From JAKAXS01 sp965279065 (GTDB lineage: Bacteria > Pseudomonadota > Alphaproteobacteria > Rhizobiales > Hyphomicrobiaceae), in NCBI GenBank assembly GCA_965279065.1, contig OZ257134.1:3844001-3908000 (forward strand): a stretch of DNA of 64,000 nt, read 5' to 3'. Position 1 is the stretch's first letter; every line of letters starts with the position of its first letter. This document shows positions 9,336 to 18,962 of this stretch, piece by piece. The notes under the pieces were generated by a model that was not told where the DNA came from, ran no database searches, and saw nothing but the letters and a program-made list of their open reading frames with translations. The position numbers and the translations under genes are program-made.

Positions 9336-11348
9336 TCACCCCCGCGCGATCTTCCCGCCGCCGCGCCGGGTCACCGCAACGATGCTTGGCCTGGGTGGCA
9401 TGCCTTCCTGGAAGTCCGGCCAGCGCGTCGAGGGATTCTCGAACGACGCCACCTGCTGGGCGTCGGAGCCTTCTGCCACCTCTCCTGGATGCTGCACGGC
9501 CAGGAACATCGTTTCCATGTCCGGCGTGAAGCACGGCCCGCACATCTCCGCGCCGCGCGGCACCTGGAAGAAGCACTTCGACGTACCGCGCCCGTCCCCC
9601 TCCGTATCGATGCCCCAGATGCCGTCCGCCCGCCCGGTCTTCTTGCCGGAGTTGCCGTCCGTCGCCACCCACAGCCGCCCTTCCGCGTCGAACGCGCAGT
9701 TGTCCGGCATGGCAAACCAGCCATTGCGGCTCGTCGCCGGATTGAATGCCGCCCCCAATGGCGCAATCGCCGGATCGCCGCACTTCACCAGGATTTCCCA
9801 GTGGAAGCCCGGCGCCGCATGATCGCCCTCGTTCGGCGTGATCTCGATGATATGGCCGAACACATTCGGCCCTCGCGGATTAGCGGCGTCAGCCGCATCG
9901 GACTTCCGCTTCGTGTTGTTCGTCAGCATGGCGTAGATCTTTCCGGTCGTCGGATTGACGTCGACGTCTTCCGGCCGGTCCATTTTCGTAGCACCCAGCA
10001 TGTCGGCGGCAAGCCGCGCCTGGATCAGCACTTCGCCCTGATCCGCGAAACCCAGCGCCGGCACGAGCCCGCTCTGTCCGTGCACCAGCGGCAGCCATTG
10101 CCCCGTGCCGTCGGCATCGAAACGCGCCACCGACAGCGTGCCGTGATCCAGCAGATCCTTGTTCTTCGCCCGATCGGCCGTATCGACTTTGCCTTGTGTG
10201 ACGAAGCGATAGAGATAGTCGAAGCGCTCGTCGTCGCCCTGATACACGACGAACCGCCCGTCCTTGTTGACGATATTGCCGGCACCCTCGTGCTTGAAGC
10301 GACCTAGCGCCGTTCGCTTTACCGGCACGGAGCTGGGATCCATCGGATCGATCTCCACCACCCACCCAAAACGATGCGCCTCGTTTGGCTCGCGCCCGAT
10401 ATCGAAGCGCTGGTGGTAACGACCCCATTGATACCACTCGCTTGGAATGCCGTAGCGAACCAGCCCGCTCCGTTGCGGATGCCCTTCCAGTGCCGCCTTG
10501 TTCCAGAAGTAGTAGTTGGTGTTTTCCTCGCACGTCAGCCACGTGCCCCACGGCGTCACGCCGCCGGCGCAGTTGTTGATCATGCCGCGCACGCGCCAGC
10601 CCTTCGGGTCGGCCGACGTCTGCATCAGCGCGTGTCCGCGCGCCGGGCCGGAAATCTCCATCTCCGTCTCTGCCGTGATGCGCCGCGCGTACTTGGAGTT
10701 TGGCACCACCGTCCACTTTCCGCCGGACCGCGCGATCTCGATCACCGACCCGCCGTGCGCCATCATCTCGACGGCGACATGCCGCTCCGTGATCGCCTCG
10801 AAAATTGGATCCTTCTCTGTCGACGCTCCCATGCCCCGGCCGCGTGGCGGCAAACCGGCGAACATCAGTTCTTCGTTGGTGTACTCGTGGTTGACGACCA
10901 GCAGCCCGCGATCGCCACCCTCCCCCAGGGGAATGAAGCCGATGAAGTCGTTATTGTAGCCGAACTGCTTGCCCTGCGCCTCCGGCCCCTGCGTTGCCGG
11001 TGCGAACGCGGGCGCATCGCCGCTCACGGCATCGCCCCAGCGGATCAGCACGTCGGCGTCATAGCCTTCCGCAACATGATGCGTGTCGTCTTCAATCACG
11101 CCAAGCTCGGGAAAGTCGAATACCGCAGCTTCGCCTCCGGTAGCCGGCGCGGCCGTCGCTGGTCCGGCCCGCATCAGCGTCGTCATGACCGCACTCGCTA
11201 CGCTGACGGCCAGCGCGCCTCGCACCACGTCGCGCCGCGACAGGCGTTGTGCAATGATATCCCCGAGCGAAGCGTTCATGCTGGGGTTTGTGCCCCGATC
11301 CTCGGCCTCCTCGGCCTGCACCGATACCGGACGATCATGCTCCGTCAT
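9336..11348 (-). CDS. phoX: PhoX-family alkaline phosphatase, Tat-exported
   Basis: This 670-residue protein has a twin-arginine signal near residues 36-56 (LSRRDVVRGALAVSVASAV) and a probable cleavage site after ATA/AAPA. The mature part fits the DUF839/PhoX family: GLLVVNHEYTNEELMF, NNCAGGVTPWGTWLTCEEN, and a C-terminal region with DNCAFDAEGRLWVATDG. PhoX enzymes are periplasmic Ca2+/Fe3+ phosphomonoesterases expressed on phosphate starvation. No clear pho box was seen in the short divergent gap to the next gene. It may be a phosphodiesterase-like member of the same family. Confidence 0.88.
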   Translation of the reverse strand: MTEHDRPVSVQAEEAEDRGTNPSMNASLGDIIAQRLSRRDVVRGALAVSVASAVMTTLMRAGPATAAPATGGEAAVFDFPELGVIEDDTHHVAEGYDADVLIRWGDAVSGDAPAFAPATQGPEAQGKQFGYNNDFIGFIPLGEGGDRGLLVVNHEYTNEELMFAGLPPRGRGMGASTEKDPIFEAITERHVAVEMMAHGGSVIEIARSGGKWTVVPNSKYARRITAETEMEISGPARGHALMQTSADPKGWRVRGMINNCAGGVTPWGTWLTCEENTNYYFWNKAALEGHPQRSGLVRYGIPSEWYQWGRYHQRFDIGREPNEAHRFGWVVEIDPMDPSSVPVKRTALGRFKHEGAGNIVNKDGRFVVYQGDDERFDYLYRFVTQGKVDTADRAKNKDLLDHGTLSVARFDADGTGQWLPLVHGQSGLVPALGFADQGEVLIQARLAADMLGATKMDRPEDVDVNPTTGKIYAMLTNNTKRKSDAADAANPRGPNVFGHIIEITPNEGDHAAPGFHWEILVKCGDPAIAPLGAAFNPATSRNGWFAMPDNCAFDAEGRLWVATDGNSGKKTGRADGIWGIDTEGDGRGTSKCFFQVPRGAEMCGPCFTPDMETMFLAVQHPGEVAEGSDAQQVASFENPSTRWPDFQEGMPPRPSIVAVTRRGGGKIARG

Positions 11349-11447
11349 GCCCGCACCCTTCCCGATCTGGATTTCGGCGCTAACCTAGTGCCGGCACATC
11401 TCGTCGATGTGACGGCGGTTTCCCAATCACCCTAGAACGTTGCGGCC

Positions 11448-12146
11448 ATGATGGATGACAGTATGACGTTTGTGTTTCCGCCTGCTCCCCGCGTTGCGCT
11501 GCCGGTGGCCGGCACACCGCACCTGTTTCCCGTGAATCGCATCTACTGCGTCGGCCGCAACTACGCCGCTCACGCCCGTGAGATGGGCCACGACCCGGAC
11601 CGCGAGCCGCCCTTCTTCTTCCAGAAGAATCCCAGCTGCCTCGTCACGGACGGCGTCTTTCGCTACCCGACCGGCGCAACCGACGTGCACCACGAAATCG
11701 AGCTGGCCGTCGCCCTCAAGTCGGGCGGCGCCGACATCTCGCCGGACCGCGCGCTCGACCACGTTTTTGGCTACGCCGTCGCCCTCGACATGACACGCCG
11801 CGATCTGCAGGCCGATCTCAAGAAGCTCGGCCGGCCCTGGGAAGTCGCGAAAGCCTTCGAAGGCTCCGCTCCCTGCTCTCAGATCCACCCCGCATCGGTC
11901 ATTGGCCACCTTGAACACGGCAAGATCCGCCTCGACGTCAACGGCGAGGCCCGCCAGTCTGGCGACCTGTCTCACATGATCTGGCCGGTCGCCGATCTCA
12001 TCGCCCGTCTGTCGACGTTCTTCGTGCTGCAACCCGGCGACGTCATCCTCACCGGCACGCCGGACGGCGTGGGCCCCGTACATCAAGGCGATCGCCTTGA
12101 AGGGTTTGTCGCGGGCGTTGGAACCCTGATGACTGAAGTGCGCTAA
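11448..12146 (+). CDS. Fumarylacetoacetate hydrolase (FAH) family protein
   Basis: The 232-residue product is a single FAH domain: YCVGRNYAAHAREMG (substrate loop), the metal ligands in VHHEIELAVAL (residues about 75-86), and the C-terminal VILTGTPDGVGPV. This layout matches small bacterial FAH members such as fumarylpyruvate hydrolase or acylpyruvase, which cleave C-C bonds in acyl-pyruvates with Mg2+. The true substrate is not determined by context: neighbours are phoX and a DUF1178 gene. Start could also be the second or third Met. Confidence 0.87.
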   Translation: MMDDSMTFVFPPAPRVALPVAGTPHLFPVNRIYCVGRNYAAHAREMGHDPDREPPFFFQKNPSCLVTDGVFRYPTGATDVHHEIELAVALKSGGADISPDRALDHVFGYAVALDMTRRDLQADLKKLGRPWEVAKAFEGSAPCSQIHPASVIGHLEHGKIRLDVNGEARQSGDLSHMIWPVADLIARLSTFFVLQPGDVILTGTPDGVGPVHQGDRLEGFVAGVGTLMTEVR

Positions 12147-12174
12147 GCGCAGGCGCGCACCGACCCAAGCCGTC

Positions 12175-12606
12175 TCAATTCAGATCCTTGGGCAGCCGCG
12201 GCAGTGGCATCACCGGCACGCCATCTTCGCCGAGCGCATGCACTTCGTCCAAGGTCGCCTCCCCGTGCACGATCCGCTCTTCGCTTTCGCCGAAATGGAT
12301 CTTGCGCGCTTCTTCCGCAAACCGTTCGCCGACGTAGGTCGACTTGGACTCGACCTCGGCGCGCAGTTTGCGCAGGGCCGCGAAGATTTCGCGCTGCCGC
12401 TCCGGTGCCGGCGCCTGGCGCGGAACCTGCGCACTGCCACGACCGGTCGACACCGCCGGCGCCATCACCGCCTTGGCAACGGCCGTCGATGCGCAAACCG
12501 GACAAGAAAGCTGCCCGCTCGACGCCTGCGCATCGAATTCGCCGCTGCCGCGAAACCAACCTTCGAATTCATGGCTCTCGTTGCAGATGAGCCGGTACTT
12601 GATCAT
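12175..12606 (-). CDS. DUF1178 family protein
   Basis: The 143-residue protein begins MIKYRLICNESHEFEGWF and has a CPVC pair at residues 35-38, so Cys8, Cys35 and Cys38 may bind zinc as in small ribbon proteins. The middle is charged and low-complexity; the C-terminus, EERIVHGEATLDEVHALGEDGVPVMPLP, is the conserved family end. Function is unknown. Its ATG overlaps the stop of the nitrilase gene by four bases, the same order found in other Hyphomicrobiales (comF-grxC-nitrilase-DUF1178). Confidence 0.85.
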   Translation of the reverse strand: MIKYRLICNESHEFEGWFRGSGEFDAQASSGQLSCPVCASTAVAKAVMAPAVSTGRGSAQVPRQAPAPERQREIFAALRKLRAEVESKSTYVGERFAEEARKIHFGESEERIVHGEATLDEVHALGEDGVPVMPLPRLPKDLN

Positions 12607-13478
12607 ATCGCCACCTTCACGCCCGCCACACCGCCGGCATGAGCTACCTCGAAGGCCCGGTCGTGCCGCAGCGACGGCACCCGGTCCCGAGCTTCCTTTA
12701 CCAGTCGCAAGTCTATGTCCGCGAAGATAACCGAAGGCTGAACGCCGGCCTCGGCGAGGGTCTCACCCCACGGACTGATTACCAGACTATGACCGTAGGT
12801 GTCGCGGCCGTGCTCATGCCTGCCGCCTTGCGCCGCCGCTAGCACGAAACATTGGCTTTCGATGGCCCGCGCCTTCAGCAGCGTATGCCAATGCGCCTCA
12901 CCCGTGACCTTCGTGAAGGCTGAAGGCCCGGCGATCATCACAGCTCCGCCGTGCGCCAGGGCGCGATGCAGCTGCGGGAAGCGCAAGTCGTAACAGATCG
13001 TCAAGCCTAATCCGCCCCACGGCAACTCCGCCACCACGGCCTGATCGCCCGCCCGATAGCTGTTGCTCTCGCGGTAGCTCTCGCCACTTGGCAGATCGAC
13101 GTCGAACATATGGATCTTGTCGTAGCGTGCCGTGATCTGCCCGTTCGGCGCAATTACGAAGGCCCGGTTGGCGATCTTGTCGGGCGCGACCTTCACGCCC
13201 ATGGAGCCGATGTGCAGCCAGATTTCAAGCTCAGCCGCCAGCCCGCGAAACACCGCCAGCGCCTTGCTCGACCCTTCCGGCTCGATTGCCGCAAACAGCA
13301 GCTTCTTGTCGAGTTCCATGAGAGTCGTGACTTCAGGCGTCTGCACGTACTCCGCGCCGCCCGCCGCGGCCTCGCGGATCAGCGCGGTCGCGTCGGCGAC
13401 ATTGCGCTCAACGTCGCGGCCCGAGCACATCTGCACCAGCGCGGCCTTGAATGTCGGTAGAATGTCGTCTCCCGCCAT
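12603..13478 (-). CDS. Carbon-nitrogen hydrolase (nitrilase superfamily, Nit2/omega-amidase-like)
   Basis: The nitrilase catalytic triad is visible: Glu49 in TPEVTT, Lys121 in YDKIHMFDVD and Cys162 in ICYDLRFPQL. The KIHMFDVD and CYDLRFP contexts resemble Nit1/Nit2 enzymes, which hydrolyse deaminated glutathione or omega-amides such as alpha-ketoglutaramate. The neighbouring glutaredoxin gene fits a glutathione-repair role, but that is inference. I use the ATG at 13478; a TTG at 13490 would add four residues. Confidence 0.88.
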   Translation of the reverse strand: MAGDDILPTFKAALVQMCSGRDVERNVADATALIREAAAGGAEYVQTPEVTTLMELDKKLLFAAIEPEGSSKALAVFRGLAAELEIWLHIGSMGVKVAPDKIANRAFVIAPNGQITARYDKIHMFDVDLPSGESYRESNSYRAGDQAVVAELPWGGLGLTICYDLRFPQLHRALAHGGAVMIAGPSAFTKVTGEAHWHTLLKARAIESQCFVLAAAQGGRHEHGRDTYGHSLVISPWGETLAEAGVQPSVIFADIDLRLVKEARDRVPSLRHDRAFEVAHAGGVAGVKVAI

Positions 13479-13512
13479 CGCGGTGGTCAACCTTGCACTA
13501 AAAAACTAAACG

Positions 13513-13776
13513 TCAGGCGTTCTGTCGGCCGAGCATCGGGTCCAGACGCCCCGCGCGGTCGAGAGCATAGAGATCGTCACACCCGCCCACGTGATCGGCA
13601 CCGATCCAGATCTGCGGCACCGACGTCCGCCCACCCGCCCTCTGAATCATATCGGCCCGCACATCCCGTGCCGACGCATCGATCTCGTCGAACTGAACCC
13701 CTTTGGCGCGCAGTAAATCCTTGGCGCGATGGCAGTAACAGCACATTGACGTTGTATAGATAACGACCTTGCTCAT
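13513..13776 (-). CDS. grxC: Glutaredoxin 3
   Basis: The 87-residue protein has a thioredoxin fold N-terminus, KVVIYTTSMCCYCHRAKDLL, with the redox-active C-x-x-C at Cys12-Cys15 (an unusual CCYC rather than CPYC). The cis-proline motif TSVPQIWIG and the glutathione-binding GGCDDL end are present. It reduces protein disulfides and ribonucleotide reductase with glutathione. The ATG at 13776 is chosen because the fold starts directly after it. It is cotranscribed with the nitrilase and DUF1178 genes. Confidence 0.92.
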   Translation of the reverse strand: MSKVVIYTTSMCCYCHRAKDLLRAKGVQFDEIDASARDVRADMIQRAGGRTSVPQIWIGADHVGGCDDLYALDRAGRLDPMLGRQNA

Positions 13777-13899
13777 CCCGATGAAGTTCCCGCCTGGCGA
13801 CTCTCGCACAGTGAGCCTAGCGTACCCCGATCATATGGGGGCGCAAGCGCACCGTGGCAACATGACCATCGCGTCGTGGCACGGATGGGGCGGCCCAAA

Positions 13900-14700
13900 T
13901 CAGGCCGCCACCGTCGAATAATCGGTAACCAGCGCAAGCGCCAGGACATCCACCCGGACGGCGCCGCCGCGCTTCAGCGCCCGCGCCGCCGCTCCGCACG
14001 TGGCTCCCGTCGTGATGACGTCGTCCACGAGCAGGACGCGCCGTCCAGCAATGCGATCGGCCTGAAGCCCCGGCACGGCAAACGCCCCACGCACGTTCAG
14101 TTTCCGTTCCGCTCGCGACAGACCGAGTTGACGCGGCGTCGCCCGCGTCCGCACCAGCGCCAGCGGCTCATATGCTATCGCGGAGGCCCGGCTGATATCC
14201 TGAGCCAGCAGAGCCGCCTGATTGAAGCGGCGTGAAATCAGGCGTCTGCGGCTCAGCGGCACCGGCACGACGACATCGGCCTCGGCAATAAGGTCCTTTC
14301 CTGCCTCCACCATCAGCCGCGCCAGCAGGTAGCGCGCTGCGTGCCAGTCGGAAAACTTGAAATCGTGCACCAGCTCGCGCATCGCCCCGGTGTAGTGCGC
14401 CACCGCCCGCGCCCGTTCGTACGATGGGGGATCGGCCGCTGCCGCCGCGGAGATCATCACCCCGCCCGTATCGTAAGGCATCGGCAGGCCCAGCCGATCG
14501 CACAGGGGAGGCCGGATGAAGTCGATCCGCGACCAGCACTTCGGGCACAACGCGTCATGCGAGACGAGCCCCGCACGGCACGACAGACAGACCGGCGGGA
14601 ACACGACGTCCGACAGCCAGGTGAGCCCCCGGCGTACGAAGTGTACCCGCCGCGGTCGATCCGTGGCCGACTCGTCGTCGATTTCGAGCTCTTCCCGCAT
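13900..14700 (-). CDS. comF: ComF family phosphoribosyltransferase-like protein
   Basis: The 266-residue product starts with a four-cysteine zinc-binding region (CLSCRAGLVSHDALCPKCW) and ends with a type I phosphoribosyltransferase domain carrying the PRPP motif VLLVDDVITTGAT near residues 220-233. ComF proteins are needed for DNA uptake in transformable bacteria, but the orthologue is widely kept in non-competent ones and its reaction is unknown. It lies upstream of grxC in the same direction and is divergent from the methyltransferase gene. Confidence 0.88.
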   Translation of the reverse strand: MREELEIDDESATDRPRRVHFVRRGLTWLSDVVFPPVCLSCRAGLVSHDALCPKCWSRIDFIRPPLCDRLGLPMPYDTGGVMISAAAAADPPSYERARAVAHYTGAMRELVHDFKFSDWHAARYLLARLMVEAGKDLIAEADVVVPVPLSRRRLISRRFNQAALLAQDISRASAIAYEPLALVRTRATPRQLGLSRAERKLNVRGAFAVPGLQADRIAGRRVLLVDDVITTGATCGAAARALKRGGAVRVDVLALALVTDYSTVAA

Positions 14701-14765
14701 GGCGCGCTCCCGCGCGCATGCTAAGCCAACCGCGTCAGCCCCCGAAGCACAAACTCAGCATACGC

Positions 14766-15644
14766 ATGAGCGCCCCGCAGATCTTCGACTTGGAGCTTCT
14801 CAACAGGCGCCGCACGCGCGTCGCTGAGACGGCAGCGTCCCACGATTTCCTGCTCGATCGCGTGGCCGAGGATTTGATCGACCGCCTCGCCCTCGTCCAG
14901 CGCAAGTTCCCGCTGGCCCTCGACCTTGGCGCCCATCACGGCCCGCTCGGCCGCCGCCTGCGATCGACGTCCGGTATCGAAGTTATGACGGCTCTGGAAC
15001 CCAACGCCGCCCTGCTCGCGCAATGCCCATCCCCGAAGCTGCAGGCGAACCTCGAAACCCTGCCCCTCGCCGAAGCATCGCTCGACCTGATCGTCTCCGG
15101 CCTGACCCTGCAATGGCTGAACGACCTGCCCGGCACATTGATCCAGATCTGCCGCGCCATGAAACCCGACGGCCTCTTCCTCGGCGCCCTCCTTGGCGGC
15201 GCCACCCTCACCGAACTGCGCCAGGCCTGGCTGATCGCCGAAACCGAAGTGACCGGCGGCGCCTCGCCCCGCGTCGCCCCGTTCGCCGACGTCCGCGACC
15301 TCGGTGGCCTCGTGCAGCGCGCCGGCTTCGCCTTACCCGTCGTCGACAGCGACGTCGTTTCCGTAACCTACGCCGACCCCTACGCCCTGATGCGCGAACT
15401 GAAGTCGATGGGCGCCAGTAACATGCTCGTCGACCGCCGCCGCGCGCCCGTCACGCGCGGTCTGCTCCTGCGCGCCGCTGAAGTCTACACCGAGCGTTTC
15501 GCTCTGCCCAACGGCCGCATCCCGGCGACGTTCGAGATCCTCACCATCACCGCCTGGCGCCCCGACCCCAGCCAGCCCAAGGCCCTGAAACCCGGCTCCG
15601 CCAAAGTAAGCCTGACCGACGTACTGTCGCGTAGATCGAAGTGA
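14766..15644 (+). CDS. SAM-dependent methyltransferase-fold protein, NDUFAF5/BioC-like
   Basis: I start at the ATG at 14766 (MSAPQIFDLELLNRRRTR), which matches the usual N-terminus IFDR..RRRA. The 292-residue chain has a class I methyltransferase core: LALDLGAHHGPLGRRL (motif I, around residue 55), LPLAEASLDLIVSGLTLQWLNDLP (motif post-I/II). The whole pattern is that of the NDUFAF5 family, which in mitochondria hydroxylates an arginine of the complex I subunit NDUFS7. A complex-I assembly role is therefore plausible. It resembles BioC in its core but lies outside the biotin operon. Confidence 0.8.
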   Translation: MSAPQIFDLELLNRRRTRVAETAASHDFLLDRVAEDLIDRLALVQRKFPLALDLGAHHGPLGRRLRSTSGIEVMTALEPNAALLAQCPSPKLQANLETLPLAEASLDLIVSGLTLQWLNDLPGTLIQICRAMKPDGLFLGALLGGATLTELRQAWLIAETEVTGGASPRVAPFADVRDLGGLVQRAGFALPVVDSDVVSVTYADPYALMRELKSMGASNMLVDRRRAPVTRGLLLRAAEVYTERFALPNGRIPATFEILTITAWRPDPSQPKALKPGSAKVSLTDVLSRRSK

Positions 15645-15654
15645 TCTGGCCGAC

Positions 15655-16077
15655 CTAACCCAGCAAATCCCGCAGCCACGGCACCAGCGGTTTGTCGGCT
15701 TCCGGCATCGCGTAGTCGGCAAGGCGGCTGGCCTTCACCCATTTGATCTCCTGGCCTTCCCGCGGCTCGACCTCGCCATCCCAGTTGCGGCACAAGAACA
15801 GCGGCATCAGCAGGTGGAACGTCTCGTACGCGTGGCTGGCGAACGTGAACGGCGCCAGGCACGTGTCGCAGACTTCGATCGACAGCTCCTCGCGCAGCTC
15901 GCGCACCAGCGCCTGCTCCGGCGTCTCGCCCGTGGCGACCTTGCCGCCGGGAAATTCCCACAGCCCCGCCATCGGCTTGCCCTCTGGCCGCTTCGCGATC
16001 AGCACGCGATTGTCGCGATCCACCAGCGCGGCAGCCGCGACCAGCAGCATCGGCTTCGTCGTTGCGATCAGCGTCAC
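15655..16077 (-). CDS. mutT: MutT-type Nudix hydrolase (8-oxo-dGTP diphosphatase)
   Basis: The Nudix box is complete: GGKVATGETPEQALVRELREEL, giving the GX5EX7REUXEEXGU pattern with Glu in every catalytic position. The LWEFPGGK lead-in and 140-residue length fit MutT, which removes oxidised dGTP from the nucleotide pool. The GTG at 16077, with GAGGA upstream, is a better start than the ATG 16 codons earlier, which lies inside the neighbouring ubiH-like gene. Confidence 0.87.
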   Translation of the reverse strand: MTLIATTKPMLLVAAAALVDRDNRVLIAKRPEGKPMAGLWEFPGGKVATGETPEQALVRELREELSIEVCDTCLAPFTFASHAYETFHLLMPLFLCRNWDGEVEPREGQEIKWVKASRLADYAMPEADKPLVPWLRDLLG

Positions 16078-16087
16078 GGCGCGGTCC

Positions 16088-17335
16088 TCACACCGTTTCG
16101 CCGCGCAATAGCCGCGGCACGTCACCAGTGATGCCGGCAGCTTCGGCGACGAACAGCTGCTTCAGCACCGGGCTGCGATCGACAAGTCCGAGTCCGACGT
16201 CGCGTGCCGCGCGCAGCAGTGTCGAGTCGTTGGAGAACAGGACGTTCAGCCCGTCGAACGCCGCCGTCGACATCGCTGCATCGAACCGCCGCCAGCGCTC
16301 GTAGCGTTCCAGCGCTTGCGCGCTCCCCAGGTCCAATCCCAATCGCGCCGCGTCCGCGACAGCTTCCGTCAGCGCCGCGACATCACGCAACGCCAGGTTC
16401 AGACCCTGCCCAGCGATGGGATGCACCACGTGCGCCGCATCGCCCACGATCGCGAAGCGCGGCGCGATATACGAGCGCGCCAGATGCAGCTCCAGCGGCC
16501 ACGACTGCCGCGGGCCGGCCAGGCTGAGCGCACCAAGCTTGCCGCCGAAGCGTGTGTCGGCTTCCTCTAAAAACCCATCATCGTCGAGCGCCAGGATGCG
16601 CCGCGCCTCTCCCGCCTCTTCCGTCCAGGTGATGCAGGCGCGATTGCCCGGCAGCGGCAGAATGGCGAACGGTCCGGCCGGCAGAAAATGCTGCACGGCA
16701 TGACCATTGTGCGGCTTGGCATGCGCCACCGTCGTAACGATGCCCACCTGCGGATAGCTGCGGCCGACGCTCTTGATGCCCGCCATCTCGCGCAGCGGCG
16801 AATTCCGTCCATCCGCCGCAACCAGCAGCGAGGCTGTGATTGCGGCACCCCCGGCCGTCACAAGCTCCGCCCCAGAGCCGCTCACGATGAAGCTTGCGAC
16901 CTGCTCCGGTGCCAAAATCTCGATCCCGGGGCTGGTGGCAACCACCTCCGCCAGCGCATCGTTCAGCGGCCCCGCCGGCACGATGTAGGACGCCGGCTCC
17001 TGCCCCTCGACCGCGTTGTCATAGGTCAGCAACACTGGCCGCACGCCGGCATCAAGCGACGAGTCCGTGATCTCGATTGCCGTCACCGCCTGCGCGGCAT
17101 CGGCCACGCGCCCCCAGACACCTAGCGTTTCGAGCATGCGCCGCGACCCGGCCGAAAGCGCAAACGCCCGTGCATCCGGCACATCACTACGCCGTCCCAC
17201 CGGCCGCCGATCCACCAGCGCGATCCGGGCAGTGCCCTCCAGCGCCTGGCTCAGCGCCCGCGCCAGCGCCAGGCCGGCATAGCTCGCCCCCGAGATCACG
17301 ATGTCATAGCGCCCATTCGGCGCAGCGTTCGCCAT
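16088..17335 (-). CDS. UbiH/UbiF/Coq6-family FAD-dependent monooxygenase
   Basis: The 415-residue protein has the FAD dinucleotide motif VISGASYAGLALARAL (about 13-28), the DG motif VAADGRNSPLRE in the middle (about 185) and the GD motif FAIVGDAAHVVHPIAGQGLNLAL (about 300). These three define class A flavin monooxygenases of the UbiH/Coq6 group, which hydroxylate the ubiquinone ring. Which ring position it acts on cannot be read from sequence. The gene is followed by mutT, 10 bp away. Confidence 0.88.
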   Translation of the reverse strand: MANAAPNGRYDIVISGASYAGLALARALSQALEGTARIALVDRRPVGRRSDVPDARAFALSAGSRRMLETLGVWGRVADAAQAVTAIEITDSSLDAGVRPVLLTYDNAVEGQEPASYIVPAGPLNDALAEVVATSPGIEILAPEQVASFIVSGSGAELVTAGGAAITASLLVAADGRNSPLREMAGIKSVGRSYPQVGIVTTVAHAKPHNGHAVQHFLPAGPFAILPLPGNRACITWTEEAGEARRILALDDDGFLEEADTRFGGKLGALSLAGPRQSWPLELHLARSYIAPRFAIVGDAAHVVHPIAGQGLNLALRDVAALTEAVADAARLGLDLGSAQALERYERWRRFDAAMSTAAFDGLNVLFSNDSTLLRAARDVGLGLVDRSPVLKQLFVAEAAGITGDVPRLLRGETV

Positions 17336-17426
17336 GGCTTAGCGGCAGGCTCCTTGATACAGAGTGATCAGGCCCACCCCTCACCGGGGCGGACGAAAGC
17401 GATAGCACCGAACAGCGGACACCTCC

Positions 17427-18338
17427 ATGCCAGCTGCACCCTCGACGGACTCCAAGCCCACCGGCCGTGCCTTGAAAGACTTGCTCGCCCTTCTGGATCT
17501 GGAGCAGCTGGAGGACAATCTCTACCGCGGCAACAGTCCCAAAGAAGGCTGGCAGCGTGTCTATGGCGGCCAGGTCCTGGGCCAGGCCCTTGTCGCAGCC
17601 GTGCGAACCATCTCCGAACCGCGCCCCGTGCACTCTCTGCACGCCTACTTCCTGCTGGGCGGCGACCCCAAGATCCCTATCATTTACGAGGTTGAGCGCA
17701 CGCGGGACGGCGGCAGCTTTTCGACACGCCGCATCAAGGCCATTCAGCACGGACGCACCATGTTCGCCATGAGCGCCTCGTTCCACAAGCACGAGGCCGG
17801 CTACGAGCACCAGGCCGAAATGCCGAGCGTCCCCCCGCCCGAGGACCTACCCAGCGCCGCCACGCTGATGGCCAAACTGTTGGATCGCCTGCCCGAGAAC
17901 ATGCGCTCCTACTGGCAACGGGAACGTCCATTTGATATGCGGCCGGTGGACATCTCCCGCTATCTCACCCGCGAGAAGAGTACGCCGGTGCAGCACGTCT
18001 GGATCAAGGCTAATGGCCGCCTGCCCGACGATCCCAGCTTGCACCAGTGCATGCTGGCCTACGCCTCGGACTTCACGCTGCTCGACACCGCCTTGATCGC
18101 CCACGGCAAGCTGCTGTTCGACCAGGATATCCAGCTGGCGAGCCTGGATCACGCCCTTTGGTTCCACCGTCCGTTCCGCGCCGACGAGTGGTTGCTGTAT
18201 GCGCAAGACAGCCCGAATGCCAACGGCGCACGCGGGCTATGCCGAGGCTCCATTTTTTCACGCGAGGGCCACCTTATCGCCACCGTTGCCCAAGAAGGAC
18301 TCATCCGTCGCCGCGAAAGCGCATACATGATCAAATAA
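17427..18338 (+). CDS. tesB: Acyl-CoA thioesterase II
   Basis: The 303-residue protein is a double hot-dog thioesterase. YGGQVLGQALVAA, HSLHAYFLLGGDPKIPI and the C-terminal half with DFTLLDTALIAHG and SLDHALWFHRPFRADEWLLY are characteristic of TesB, which hydrolyses medium and long acyl-CoA. Length is close to E. coli TesB (286 aa) with an N-terminal extension. It precedes glnK-amtB in the same direction but is separated by 240 bp containing a promoter-like element. Confidence 0.93.
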   Translation: MPAAPSTDSKPTGRALKDLLALLDLEQLEDNLYRGNSPKEGWQRVYGGQVLGQALVAAVRTISEPRPVHSLHAYFLLGGDPKIPIIYEVERTRDGGSFSTRRIKAIQHGRTMFAMSASFHKHEAGYEHQAEMPSVPPPEDLPSAATLMAKLLDRLPENMRSYWQRERPFDMRPVDISRYLTREKSTPVQHVWIKANGRLPDDPSLHQCMLAYASDFTLLDTALIAHGKLLFDQDIQLASLDHALWFHRPFRADEWLLYAQDSPNANGARGLCRGSIFSREGHLIATVAQEGLIRRRESAYMIK

Positions 18339-18427
18339 TAGGCATGAACCTCTATTTGCCTGATTTTTAGCCTGCTGGATCGGCTTCCGACAGCTCGAAA
18401 AATGCCCACTGCGTAGTTTTAAGCTGA

Positions 18428-18919
<492 letters not shown>

Positions 18920-18962
18920 GCGCGGGCAAGAGACACCAGTGACAAAACAGGGGAGTACAGAA

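Noticed and set aside
9489..11435. Rightward ORFs antisense to phoX
   Set aside because: Low-complexity Arg/His/Pro translations opposite a full-length PhoX; no motifs or ribosome-binding sites.
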